Of a stretch of DNA of 64,000 nucleotides, positions 1 to 8,560 are shown one piece after another. The notes beneath the pieces are model-generated. The model was given only the letters and a program-made list of their open reading frames with translations, made no database searches and had not been told where the DNA came from. A program made the translations under genes and the position numbers. The stretch's first letter is position 1, and every line of letters begins with the position of its first letter. The DNA comes from Gammaproteobacteria bacterium (GTDB taxonomy: Bacteria; Pseudomonadota; Gammaproteobacteria; Chromatiales; Chromatiaceae), in assembly GCA_020445255.1 (NCBI GenBank), contig JAGRGY010000004.1:108564-172563 (forward strand), read 5' to 3'.

Positions 1-425
1 TCGTCGACACCTACGGCGGCGCCGCGCGTCACGGCGGCGGCGCATTTTCCGGCAAGGACCCGTCCAAGGTCGACCGCTCGGCGGCCTATGCCGGCCGTTA
101 CGTGGCCAAGAACATCGTCGCCGCCGGGCTCGCCGACAAGTGCGAGATCCAGGTCTCGTACGCCATCGGGGTCGCCGAGCCGACTTCGATCATGGTCGAC
201 ACCTTCGGCACCGGTAACATCACCGACGAACGCATCACCGAGCTGGTGCGCGAACACTTCGATCTGCGCCCCTACGGCATACTGCGCATGCTCGACCTCC
301 TGAATGCCAGGCAGATCAAGTACCGCAAAACGGCTGCGTACGGGCATTTCGGTCGCGAGAGCGAGGGCTTCACCTGGGAGATGACCGACAAGGCCGAGGA
401 ATTGCGCAAGTCCGCCGGTATCTGA
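1..425 (+). CDS. metK: S-adenosylmethionine synthetase, C-terminal part
   Basis: Makes S-adenosylmethionine from methionine and ATP in the cytoplasm. Only the last ~140 residues lie in the window; the reading frame enters at base 3 and stops with TGA at 423-425. Visible family signatures are the glycine-rich stretch [19 protein letters not shown], the segment [12 protein letters not shown] and the terminal YGHFGR. The gene is cut by the window edge, not broken. In many Proteobacteria metK sits directly before ahcY; here a 6.3-kb block and a DUF2189 gene separate them. Confidence 0.97.
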   Translation, partial: VDTYGGAARHGGGAFSGKDPSKVDRSAAYAGRYVAKNIVAAGLADKCEIQVSYAIGVAEPTSIMVDTFGTGNITDERITELVREHFDLRPYGILRMLDLLNARQIKYRKTAAYGHFGRESEGFTWEMTDKAEELRKSAGI

Positions 426-750
426 CGACCCGCACGTCCGGTCCTTTCAGGGCGCGCGCCGTGACCCGGCGGCGCTTGCCCCTTCGTTACCGGAACGTCC
501 GCCGCCGCGTCGCGAACGGGAGACGCAGGCGACGATCGCGCGCAACGCATACGAACCGGCCCGAACACGCGATTTCACCGCGGCACCACCTTCCGCCCCC
601 TGCCGCCGGGACGCGCGACCGTCGCCCCCCCCCCGACCGATCCCGACACGCCACCGCCTCCGCCATAACCATCCCCTACGCCTATAGAAACGCCGTTCCC
701 GGCCGACAGCATGCCCAGCGACCACGATTTATTGGAACGGCGTCTGCACA
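426..750. other. Gene-free stretch after metK with an inverted repeat
   Basis: No coding frame here is convincing. It holds a run of ten C at 625-634 and a perfect 10-base inverted repeat, ACGCCGTTCC at 690-699 against GGAACGGCGT at 734-743, ending 7 bases before the putative start of the next gene. A TATAGA box (683-688) could be a -10 element but no good -35 lies upstream. No T-rich terminator is visible behind metK. Confidence 0.5.
690..743 (+). repeat. Inverted repeat in leader of deacetylase gene
   Basis: Arms of 10 bases (690-699 and 734-743) match perfectly, with 34 bases between. If transcribed it would form a hairpin just before the ATG at 751, which itself has no clear Shine-Dalgarno sequence. 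It could affect translation start or be an operator; the sequence alone does not decide. Confidence 0.45.
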
Positions 751-1836
751 ATGGGTACGACACCTCGAATACCGAAATCCACGGTGACCAACGACGCCTC
801 CAGCGATCCGCAACCGCGCGACGGGGTTGTGCGCCACGTTCCGCATGGCCTGATGTTCCACCATTTCCACGGTGAACATTTTTCCCCCAGCCAGGGATCG
901 ATCGGCGCCGGCACGTTCGGACAGATCCTCGCCCACTACCTGGAAACCCGCCAGGTCCTGGACGCCGGCACCTACCTGCGGCGGGCACGCCATGGGCAGC
1001 TGGAATCTGACGACGTGTGCATCACATTCGATGACAGCCTCTTATGCCAGTACGAGATAGCGCGTCCGGTGCTGGAACGCGCCGGGATCACGGCCTTCTG
1101 GTTCGTCTACTCGAGCGTGATCACCGGCGGCATCGAAACCCTCGAGATCTACCGCCGGTTCCGCAGCGAATGGTTCGATGACATTGGGGGCTTTTACGGG
1201 GCATTCTTCGAAGCCGTGGCGGAATCCCCGCATGCCGTCACCGTCGCCACGGCGCTGCGCACCTTCGAGCCGAGCACTTACCTGGCCGAGTTCACCTTCT
1301 ACAGCGACGACGATCGGCGATTCCGATACGTGCGTGACCTGGTACTGGGGCAAAAAGCCTACGACGAGGTCATGTCGATCATGATGACGATTGCCGGCAC
1401 CTCGCCCGCACAGCTCGCCAAAGGCCTTTGGATAGACAGCGCGCAACTGCGTCGACTGCACCATGATGGGCACGTGATAGGACTGCACTCGCACACCCAT
1501 CCCACCACGCTTGCCGACCTGCCGATCGAGCAGCAAAGGCGCGAATACCTCGAGAACTGGCGCATACTGAACGATATCCTCGGTATGCCGCCGACGACGA
1601 TGTCGCACCCCTGCAACTCTTACGATGCCGCGACGCTCGCCATGCTGGAGTCGCTCGGCATAGAACTCGGCTTTCGATCCAACATGGCCCCGTGGACGGG
1701 TTCGAAGCTCGAGCACCCGCGGGAAGACCACGCCAACATCGTCGCCGCGCTGGGCCTGTCGGACACTCATCCACAAGCTGCCGAGCGACCGAAACACGCC
1801 GAACGACAGCGTCTCGCCGGCAGGCGCGGCAGCTGA
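751..1836 (+). CDS. NodB-type polysaccharide deacetylase family protein
   Basis: A 361-residue protein of the polysaccharide deacetylase (carbohydrate esterase 4-like) fold. Evidence: ITFDD at about residues 91-95 (family motif 1, general base and metal-binding Asp), GLHSHTHP at about 247-254 (motif 2, His ligands) and SHPCNSY at about 288-294. No signal peptide is seen, so it probably acts in the cytoplasm on a nucleotide- or lipid-linked sugar, as related O-antigen or capsule cluster members do; this is inference. The ATG at 751 lacks a clear ribosome site; starts at 784 (GTG) or 855 (ATG, just before FHHFHG) are possible. It is followed by the FkbM gene on the same strand. Confidence 0.8.
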   Translation: MGTTPRIPKSTVTNDASSDPQPRDGVVRHVPHGLMFHHFHGEHFSPSQGSIGAGTFGQILAHYLETRQVLDAGTYLRRARHGQLESDDVCITFDDSLLCQYEIARPVLERAGITAFWFVYSSVITGGIETLEIYRRFRSEWFDDIGGFYGAFFEAVAESPHAVTVATALRTFEPSTYLAEFTFYSDDDRRFRYVRDLVLGQKAYDEVMSIMMTIAGTSPAQLAKGLWIDSAQLRRLHHDGHVIGLHSHTHPTTLADLPIEQQRREYLENWRILNDILGMPPTTMSHPCNSYDAATLAMLESLGIELGFRSNMAPWTGSKLEHPREDHANIVAALGLSDTHPQAAERPKHAERQRLAGRRGS

Positions 1837-1911
1837 TCCGACATCGCGGGCCGGACGCGATTTAAGTTCCTTATCCGGCTGCCGCTAGATTGCATCAACG
1901 ATCAGACAGCC

Positions 1912-3024
1912 ATGGCGGGGTGCCAAGTGCAAGGAGTCGGAATCTACGGGGCAGGCGGGTACGGCCGGGCCTTCTATCGGGCGATGACGGCGAACGGTGT
2001 CACGCCGGCGTTTTTTGTGGATCAGTTCTGCCAGGCCCCCGAGGTCCTGGGCATTCCCGTGCTGCGCATCGAGCAGCTCGCCGATGCCGACGCAACGATC
2101 TATGTATCCCTGGCATTGACGCCGTCGCCGGCCGACCCGGGCAGCGATATCGTCGCGACGCTGAACGGTGCCGGCATCAACAACGTCCGCAGCTTCACCG
2201 AAAGCCTTCATGAATTCCCGGAGGCACTGGAACACATCATCGCGCTCGGTTACCTGTGGATGCGCGATGGGCCGAAGAACACGCTCGATCCCAACGGGAT
2301 CGAGCAATGTCGACAGCTGCTCTCGGATGACGTCAGTCGGGACACACTCGACCGTATCGTCGCATTTCGCCAGCACCCGACTGCGGGCAACTACGTGCCA
2401 CCGGACGGACAAACCGAATACTTTCCCGGTGATATCGACCTGTTCTCGCGACTGGATGCAATCCGCTTCGTCGACGCCGGCGCGTACACGGGAGACACCA
2501 TTGGCGCGCTTGTCGAGCATTGTGCACGAATCAACAAAGCGATCGATTATTCGGTTTCGTTCGAACCCGACGCGGACAACTATGTCCAGCTCCTGTCCGA
2601 GTTGAGTCGTGCCAAAGCGGCCTCGCCGACCGCGAACTTCATGGCATTACCGATGGGATTGTGGTCGTCGAACACGGTCCTTCACTTTGCGACAGGAAAT
2701 GGCAGTTCGACCGCCGTATCGGATTCGACGGGCGAGAGTGCTGACGGCACGTCCCTTCCCGTGGTCACGCTCGACAGCGTCCTTCCTTCGGCACCGCCCA
2801 ACTTCATCAAGATGGATATCGAGGGCGCCGAACGTGAAGCCCTGCTGGGGGCCAGACACCTGATACAACGGCACAGCCCTGTGCTGGCGATCTGTGTCTA
2901 TCACAGACCGGCGGACCTTTGGGAGCTACCGCTGTTGATCCACAGATTGAATCCCAACTACCGCATGCATCTGCGGGTCCATTCACACATGGGATTAAGC
3001 ACGGTGTTGTATTGCGTGCCTTAG
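1912..3024 (+). CDS. FkbM-family methyltransferase with N-terminal Rossmann-like domain
   Basis: A 370-residue protein. Residues ~1-65 begin GVGIYGAGGYGRAFYR, a GxGxxG nucleotide-binding style start like those of sugar-modifying PglD-type proteins. Residues ~180-360 are an FkbM SAM-dependent methyltransferase: FVDAGAYTGDT (SAM loop), later VTLDSVL and IKMDIEGAEREALLGA, the typical FkbM tail motif, then AICVYHRPADLWELP. FkbM enzymes usually O-methylate sugars or polyketides. It lies 75 bases after the deacetylase on the same strand. Its last 30 bases overlap the end of the acyl-AMP ligase gene on the other strand, so the two units converge. The real substrate is unknown. Confidence 0.8.
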   Translation: MAGCQVQGVGIYGAGGYGRAFYRAMTANGVTPAFFVDQFCQAPEVLGIPVLRIEQLADADATIYVSLALTPSPADPGSDIVATLNGAGINNVRSFTESLHEFPEALEHIIALGYLWMRDGPKNTLDPNGIEQCRQLLSDDVSRDTLDRIVAFRQHPTAGNYVPPDGQTEYFPGDIDLFSRLDAIRFVDAGAYTGDTIGALVEHCARINKAIDYSVSFEPDADNYVQLLSELSRAKAASPTANFMALPMGLWSSNTVLHFATGNGSSTAVSDSTGESADGTSLPVVTLDSVLPSAPPNFIKMDIEGAEREALLGARHLIQRHSPVLAICVYHRPADLWELPLLIHRLNPNYRMHLRVHSHMGLSTVLYCVP

Positions 3025-4545
3025 CTGACGCAGTCTCGCCGTGGCATCATAGCCGTCGAACCGCTCGCGCAACGCCTGTCGCCGGATCTTGCCGAGTGAC
3101 GTCCGCGGCAGCTGATCGACGAATTCATACGCCTGCGGCACCTGGTAATCGGCGAGTCGCTCGATACAGTACGCCTGGATCGTGCGCGGATCTGCGTCAT
3201 CGGACGACGTCACGATGCAGGCCAGGACGGCCTCGCCGAAGTAGTCGTCGGCAACACCGATGACGGCACAGTCTCCGACTCCGGGGGCCGTGCGCAGCAC
3301 CTGCTCGACGTCATCCGGGTAGACGTTGGCGCCGCCGACGATGATGATGTCCTTCTTGCGCCCCGCCAGATACAGGTACCCCTCTTCGTCGACGTATCCC
3401 AGGTCACCTGTCAGAAAGTAACGGTCCCGCATGCTGGCCGCCGTCGCGGCCGGCTGACGATAGTAGCCGTCGAACAGGGTCGTCGTCCGACAGCAGATCT
3501 CCCCCACCTGGCCGACCGGCAACTCGTTGGCATTCTGATCGAAGATCTTCAGATCGACATAGTCGAGTGCCCGACCGACGCTGCCCTGGTGTTCACCTGC
3601 ATCGCAGGGTCCGAGATCCGTGACGATTCCGACCTCGGAAGCGCCGTAGCACTCGTGAAACGCACAATCGAGTTGTTGCAGGCAGCGCGTCTTGACCTCG
3701 GGTCGCAACAATGCCGAAGACGACACCAGCGTCTTCAGGCTTGCGAGCCCACGCGAGCCGTGCGCAATATCGTCGAGCACCGATTCGATCTGCGACGAAA
3801 CAAGGATGGAAAAGGTCACTTTGTGGCGATCGACGGCCTCGATGTAGGCGCGCGGCGTAAAGGCAGGCATCACGACGGACGTGGCGCCGAGTAGCAACGG
3901 CATCAGCGCGAGGCGGAATCCAAGAGAGTGGTACATCGGCGTCGCGGCAATGACGACGTCATCGGTACCCAGACCGTAAAGATCGCGTGCACCCTCGAAT
4001 GCACGACGGATCTTGCCAGCCTGGGTCAACACGATCGGCTTCGGTGTACCGGTGGAGCCAGACGTCATCGTCAGCAGGAAATCGGAGTCTGGATCGATGT
4101 TGCACGGTACGAGCGGGTTTGCCTTAGCCGATTCGGCGTGGTTTCTGCAACCATCCAGCGGCGTTCCCACGATCAACACGCGCGCAGCATCGATGTCAGC
4201 GACCTCCAGCAACCGCCGAACGGGGACGCATCCCGCCACCAGATGCCGCGCGCCGGTGGCCCGCATGATTGACTGCAGAGCGGTCGGCGGCGAAGTCGTC
4301 GGTACTGGCGCAACCATTGCACCCAAGGCCGCCGCGGCCAGAATGGTTTCGACGAACTCGATGCCGTTGTCGAGCGCCACGAGGACACAGTCGCCCTCGA
4401 CGACACCCATATCGCGCAGCAGGGCATGCATGCCCCCTGTACGTTCAAACAGCTGGCGATAGCTGTACTGTCGCCCGCCGACGTGAACAGCCACCTTGTC
4501 CGGCATTGCGTGCACATGACGCGACACATGCTGGATGATGTTCAA
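2995..4545 (-). CDS. Acyl-AMP ligase (AMP-dependent synthetase/ligase family)
   Basis: An ANL-superfamily enzyme that activates a carboxylic acid as acyl-AMP and passes it to a thiol (CoA or a carrier protein). Motifs: P-loop-like TSGSTGTPKP near residue 160, ECYGASEVG near 298, GDLGYVDEEGYLYLAGRKKD near 380-400 and the catalytic-lysine region TSLGKIRRQAL near 483. The chosen start is TTG at 4545, overlapping the TGA of the upstream GNAT gene (TTGA), which suggests translational coupling; an ATG at 4611 would add 22 residues and overlap that gene by 70 bases. It is last in an operon with an acyl carrier protein, so ACP is a likely acyl acceptor. Acid specificity cannot be read from the sequence. 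Confidence 0.88.
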   Translation of the reverse strand: MNIIQHVSRHVHAMPDKVAVHVGGRQYSYRQLFERTGGMHALLRDMGVVEGDCVLVALDNGIEFVETILAAAALGAMVAPVPTTSPPTALQSIMRATGARHLVAGCVPVRRLLEVADIDAARVLIVGTPLDGCRNHAESAKANPLVPCNIDPDSDFLLTMTSGSTGTPKPIVLTQAGKIRRAFEGARDLYGLGTDDVVIAATPMYHSLGFRLALMPLLLGATSVVMPAFTPRAYIEAVDRHKVTFSILVSSQIESVLDDIAHGSRGLASLKTLVSSSALLRPEVKTRCLQQLDCAFHECYGASEVGIVTDLGPCDAGEHQGSVGRALDYVDLKIFDQNANELPVGQVGEICCRTTTLFDGYYRQPAATAASMRDRYFLTGDLGYVDEEGYLYLAGRKKDIIIVGGANVYPDDVEQVLRTAPGVGDCAVIGVADDYFGEAVLACIVTSSDDADPRTIQAYCIERLADYQVPQAYEFVDQLPRTSLGKIRRQALRERFDGYDATARLRQLRHAIQHRA

Positions 4546-5576
4546 GACGCGACGCTCATCGCGGCCACTGAATCGACATTCGGTCGATCCTGATCGCCGT
4601 CGGCGCGACACAGACGCGCGGTAATTTCCGGGTGTGCGTCGGCGACCGCATAGACACGTACGTTCGACATCACGAAAGGCTCGAAATAGTTGGGCACGAC
4701 GACATCATCACGGTCGAAATCCAGGCGCCGCCAGCCCGCCCGCAGCATATCCCGCGGGTCAAATCCGGCGCATACGAAGTCGACGTATTCGAAGCCCTCA
4801 CGATGCATCAGTTCGTACAGTTCGGGAACCAGCTCAGGCATATGTCGCTGATCGCCGTAGAAGTCTACGACGCGCAGCGCACGTGCTCCGGCATGCGCGA
4901 CCTCGCGGCATACGACGATGTTGACCGGCTCACCGGCGCAAGAAAGCCGAAATACGCGGTATCGATAGACCGGGTGGGTGAAAAAGCGGCGCCTCAGGTA
5001 CGCCCAATCCTTTGTCGGACCTGTCCGCCTGAGGCGCAGGAACGGAAAGTCCCGCAGATCATCCCCATTCGGGACCTCGCGGAATTCGTCCGCCCGCGTG
5101 GGAGATACATGCAACGGCAGCGCGGCTGGGGTGGACATCCGACAGATGCGCCGGGTACCGATGCCCGGGTTGGCCAGATAAAAGTGGTCCATCTCGATCC
5201 ATCGCATGCCTAACAGGTGATAGATCGATCGTGTCTGCAACCCGGCACCCGGTGCGGCGAAGAAGCGGTGAGGTACGTGATGCATGACGAAGCGACGCAA
5301 CTGCAGACCGAGCATGGGCGGCGCGCGATCATCGACCACCTTCCACAACGAACCGGCCAGATCCGGTTCATCCAGGCTGTTGTACTTCATGAAACCGAAC
5401 AGCCCGACGATATCGCCTGACTGCTCAGCGATTGCCAGGTTCAGTCGCTCACCTTCCTGAAAATCGAAGCGAAACAGAGTTTCGTTGCGCGACAGGATGT
5501 GATGGGCCCGCCAATGCTCGTGCATGAACGTCATCAGCGGCCGAATATCGGCGACGCTCGCGAATCGGATTTCCAC
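4542..5576 (-). CDS. GNAT-like acyltransferase family protein, 344 aa
   Basis: Begins with MEIRFASVADIRPLMTFMHE, the first strand and helix of a GNAT fold, and continues into a second half that again looks GNAT-like, around VNIVVCREV and LRVVDFYGD. Length is about double a simple GNAT domain. Such proteins transfer an acyl group from CoA or acyl-ACP to an amine. The start is GTG at 5576, 2 bases after the ACP stop codon, and its stop overlaps the next gene's start. Position between an ACP and an acyl-AMP ligase suggests that it uses the acyl chain prepared by those two proteins; inference only. Confidence 0.65.
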   Translation of the reverse strand: MEIRFASVADIRPLMTFMHEHWRAHHILSRNETLFRFDFQEGERLNLAIAEQSGDIVGLFGFMKYNSLDEPDLAGSLWKVVDDRAPPMLGLQLRRFVMHHVPHRFFAAPGAGLQTRSIYHLLGMRWIEMDHFYLANPGIGTRRICRMSTPAALPLHVSPTRADEFREVPNGDDLRDFPFLRLRRTGPTKDWAYLRRRFFTHPVYRYRVFRLSCAGEPVNIVVCREVAHAGARALRVVDFYGDQRHMPELVPELYELMHREGFEYVDFVCAGFDPRDMLRAGWRRLDFDRDDVVVPNYFEPFVMSNVRVYAVADAHPEITARLCRADGDQDRPNVDSVAAMSVAS

Positions 5577-5578
5577 GC

Positions 5579-5830
5579 TTACGTGCCCGCGATCTGCCGA
5601 CCAATCGTCGCGGCAAGTCCGTGCACTGTATAGATCGAGGGATCCACCAGGGTCTGCTCAGTCAGCCGAACCCCGAAACGCTCCTCGAGCAACAGGATCA
5701 TGTTGAAAACCGCGAGCGAATCGATGTAGCCATTCTCGAACATGTCGGCCTGCCGGTCGACCTCGCCCTCGGCGATGCCTCGCCGTTCAGCGATGTGGGT
5801 GACGATGTAGTCTTCGATCTGCTGGCTCAC
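5579..5830 (-). CDS. Acyl carrier protein-like phosphopantetheine protein
   Basis: An 83-residue acidic carrier protein. The motif GYIDSLA places the phosphopantetheine-bearing serine at residue 38, the expected middle of an ACP (~80 residues). It starts with GTG, overlapping the TGA of the oxidoreductase gene by four bases (GTGA). It is not the fatty-acid synthase AcpP, whose motif is DSLD and which sits in the fab operon; this is a specialised carrier like those in O-antigen, siderophore or secondary-metabolite clusters. It probably carries the acyl group activated by the downstream ligase. Confidence 0.85.
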   Translation of the reverse strand: MSQQIEDYIVTHIAERRGIAEGEVDRQADMFENGYIDSLAVFNMILLLEERFGVRLTEQTLVDPSIYTVHGLAATIGRQIAGT

Positions 5831-7014
5831 AATGTCAACCTGCTGACAAGTCGTTCATGATGCGGCGTCGCGTGGACGCGCTCCCAGCGGCGGCGTGAAC
5901 TGGACAGGCGCGCTGCATGCAATGTCGCCAGGCCATCGGTCGCATGCTCCATGCCATAGACATAGGGGTGCCGATGACGACCCTCGCTGCGCCATTCGAG
6001 CAGCGCGTCGGCAATGTCGGTGTACAGGTTGGCGAAGGCTTCGATGAAGCCGGAGGGATGCCCCACCTTCATCCGGTTGTAACGCGCCTCGCCAGCAACC
6101 GTTGCCTGCCCGCCTCGGTCGATCGTCAGATGCGAGCCGTCGATGGTCGAAATGTGTAGCTGCTCGGACTCGAGTTGGTACCACTCGGCGCTTCCGGTCT
6201 CACCGAACAACCGGATGCGCAGTCCGTTGCGGCGACCAACCGCCGTCTTGCTCATCCAGAAATTGCTTGTCATGCCACTCGGGTACTCGGCCCACATCGC
6301 AACATTGTCGACGATGCCCCGATAACGCGAGAAATTGCCGAATTCTGCATTGACCTGTTGCGGCTCCTCACCGGTCAAGAAGGTCGTCAGGTGATGCAGG
6401 TGCACACCGAGATCGAGGCAGATGGTAGGAATGAAATCGTCCTTCAGACGCCAGCTCTGCGGTGGAGCCGCTTTGCCGGCGATCGCGGGTGGCCGCACGA
6501 ATCCTTCCTGCGGCATTTCGATGTGCAGCTGCTGGATTGCGCCGAACTCGCCCGCGTCGATCCGCGTACGCAGCTCGCGCACCATCGGGTATCCGCTGTA
6601 GTTGAAGGTTACGGCGACGAAATTCTTCTTCGCATCATGAATTGCCAGCAGGGCCCGGGCATCGTTGACGCTGGCCACCAGCGCCTTCTCACAGATGATC
6701 GGAATTCCGGCCTTCAACAGCGCCTGTACGATCTCGTAATGATTGGGCGTTGGAGTCAAGACGACGACGGCATCGAGGCGCGAGCGCTCCGCCAATAGGA
6801 GGTCCCGCCACGAGTCGTAGACACGGTCCGGCGACACCCGCCAGTTTTCGGCGGTTCGCCGGTTAACCTCGCGGTCGCGGCTGAAAGCGCCTGCCTCGAG
6901 CGACCAGCGCCCGTCGAGGTGGCATGCGGCGAAGTGAGTCTGGCCCACCGCGGACGAAAGACCGCCACCTATGAACCCGAGTGCCAAGCGCCCAGGGACC
7001 GCGAAATCTGTCAT
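5827..7014 (-). CDS. Gfo/Idh/MocA-family NAD(P)-dependent oxidoreductase
   Basis: A 395-residue dehydrogenase, first gene of the four-gene minus-strand operon. N-terminal Rossmann motif LGFIGGGLSSAVGQTHF at ~11-27, the substrate/cofactor signature CEKALVAS near residue 108 (family consensus EKP) and the downstream conserved helix with DLGVHLHHLTTFL. Members oxidise or reduce sugar (often nucleotide-sugar) hydroxyl/keto groups. ATG at 7014 is chosen because AGGAG lies six bases upstream; another ATG at 7020 touches that site. The stop overlaps the ACP start. A partner aminotransferase, usual when the product is an amino sugar, is not in the window. Confidence 0.85.
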   Translation of the reverse strand: MTDFAVPGRLALGFIGGGLSSAVGQTHFAACHLDGRWSLEAGAFSRDREVNRRTAENWRVSPDRVYDSWRDLLLAERSRLDAVVVLTPTPNHYEIVQALLKAGIPIICEKALVASVNDARALLAIHDAKKNFVAVTFNYSGYPMVRELRTRIDAGEFGAIQQLHIEMPQEGFVRPPAIAGKAAPPQSWRLKDDFIPTICLDLGVHLHHLTTFLTGEEPQQVNAEFGNFSRYRGIVDNVAMWAEYPSGMTSNFWMSKTAVGRRNGLRIRLFGETGSAEWYQLESEQLHISTIDGSHLTIDRGGQATVAGEARYNRMKVGHPSGFIEAFANLYTDIADALLEWRSEGRHRHPYVYGMEHATDGLATLHAARLSSSRRRWERVHATPHHERLVSRLTL

Positions 7015-7336
7015 GCCCATCTCCTGTAGGCAGGTCCGCAAACGCCAATTGTTTGACAGGACCCCGACCCTGTCAGGTGCCATGCAGGTAACGGGCCAGA
7101 TCGCCTTGGCCGGCAAGATAGGTCGAAATCCGCGCACGTCCGATCGCGAATAAATGGTCCGGCCCGATGCGGAAGTAACGTCTAGGGTCTATTCGTCGGA
7201 AGCCCACATCGGTGTCGGTCCCTCTCCATGCTCAAACACTCCGTGGCGGATAAGGTGAACACGCGACGAGCGAGTCGCCGGGCCGACGGCGGGAACAGGA
7301 TGGTACGGCCGCGCTCTGGTCGACGTGGCAAAAACC
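7015..7336. other. Gene-free stretch upstream of the ACP operon
   Basis: Holds the candidate promoter/operator at 7048-7076. The rest, up to the stop codon of the DUF2189 gene, has no convincing coding frame, no T-run terminator and no repeat marking the edge of an inserted element. Confidence 0.4.
7048..7076 (-). promoter_or_regulatory. Candidate promoter with operator palindrome for the ACP operon
   Basis: On the minus strand CTGACA (7076-7071) and AACAAT (7053-7048) are 17 bases apart, a plausible -35/-10 pair 34 bases ahead of the oxidoreductase start. A perfect inverted repeat, TGACAGG at 7054-7060 and CCTGTCA at 7069-7075, fills the -35 and spacer. That is the usual place for a repressor operator. 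The -10 matches consensus in only four of six bases. Confidence 0.45.
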
Positions 7337-8113
7337 CTAGTCGGCGCGAACGACCGTTTCGCGGTAGGCGTGCCAGCTTGCGTGCCCGATGAGCGGCAGG
7401 ATGACAGCAAAGCCCAGGTAGGCGGTGGCGAATCCAACCAACGTCAGGACCATGATCAGCAGGGCCCAAAGCAGCATGACGCCCTTGTTGTTGATCACGG
7501 CATTGATGCTCGTCAACGCGCTCGTGATCGCATCGGTGCCACGGTCCAGCATCATCGGCAATGCGACCACGCTGGACGAAAACACGATCGTGGCAAAGAT
7601 CGAACCGACCGCGCTGCCAACGGCGAGAAACTCCACCCAGCCCAGCGCGCCAGGGTCCTCGCCCACAGGAAAGAACACGTTGACCATGGTCGCCGCGCGG
7701 GCCCATACCAGCAACACCACCATCATGACCAACGCGAACAACAGCTCGTTGCGCATGTGGTTGCGGCTCTCCATCCAGCACACACCGAGGCGTGGCGGGC
7801 GTCCGAGTTCTAGCTGGCGGCTGACCGAATACAGGCCAAATGCCAGCACCGGGCCGGCCAGAATGAAGGCGACGGCCAGCGTGAACAATGCCAGGGTGTT
7901 GCCGTCGCCCCACGCCAGCCCCGTGACGAGATATCCGAACAGGACCAAGCCAATCCCGTAGGCCAGGCTCTGCCTTTTGGCGCGGACCAGATCGTGCCAG
8001 CCCAGCCGTAGCCAGCGCATCGGCGCGTCGAAGCCGAGTCGGTTCGACGGGTAAAACAGCGGTTCGATGGGTTCTTCAGCGCCATCCGGGCGCACGACAT
8101 CAGGTTCAGACAC
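7337..8113 (-). CDS. DUF2189-type integral membrane protein
   Basis: A 258-residue inner-membrane protein with about six hydrophobic segments, e.g. GIGLVLFGYLVTGLAW, FTLAVAFILAGPVLAFGLYS, LLFALVMMVVLLVWARAA and LLWALLIMVLTLVGFATAYL. The mix of a soluble N-terminus (RLGFDAPMRWLRLGWHDL), long loops and FGLYSVSRQLE resembles DUF2189 family proteins, whose function is unknown. GTG at 8113 is chosen because GGGAGG precedes it by a few bases on the minus strand; the frame stays open upstream but without membrane or domain features. It is transcribed away from ahcY. Confidence 0.7.
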   Translation of the reverse strand: MSEPDVVRPDGAEEPIEPLFYPSNRLGFDAPMRWLRLGWHDLVRAKRQSLAYGIGLVLFGYLVTGLAWGDGNTLALFTLAVAFILAGPVLAFGLYSVSRQLELGRPPRLGVCWMESRNHMRNELLFALVMMVVLLVWARAATMVNVFFPVGEDPGALGWVEFLAVGSAVGSIFATIVFSSSVVALPMMLDRGTDAITSALTSINAVINNKGVMLLWALLIMVLTLVGFATAYLGFAVILPLIGHASWHAYRETVVRAD

Positions 8114-8560
8114 GTTCTCCTCCCAAGGGTACACAAAGCCCCACACGGGAACCTGGAACAATTCTGCGCAGATCGGGTTGGCGGGCAGGAATCGGACCTC
8201 AGGGGGCAATGCGCACGCCCTCGCTGGCTGTTTCCGCGCGATGCAACGCACAGATGCGACATCCTGGCGACAACATGATCGTGTCACGAATCGTTGGCAG
8301 CTCCCTTGGCGGGGCCTGTTCACGACCGGCCGGACAAGCCCTTACTGCATGCCTGGATCCAGCAACGCAATCCGCAATTCTTCTTATTGAACGCGTCAAT
8401 GATACGACCCTTCACCGGTCGGATGTCCAGGGATTTCCTGCAAAAATCGGACGTTGCCCGGGAAATCCGGCCCCGAAAGTGTAAAATCCCGCCGCATTCA
8501 CCGCCGGGGCGACTAAAGAACCGCGCCCCGCCAACGCTAAGCGGACGATACAACTCCCCA
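8114..8560. other. Intergenic region between DUF2189 gene and SAH riboswitch
   Basis: About 450 bases with no convincing gene. It must hold promoters in both directions. The best visible element is TAAAAT at 8482-8487, a -10-like box that would start the ahcY transcript about 65 bases before the riboswitch; no properly spaced -35 was found (TTGCCC at 8454-8459 is 22 bases away). Confidence 0.4.

Noticed and set aside
447..988. Short open frames on - between metK and the deacetylase gene
   Set aside because: Arg/Gly-rich, overlapping each other, no ribosome site and no recognisable sequence.
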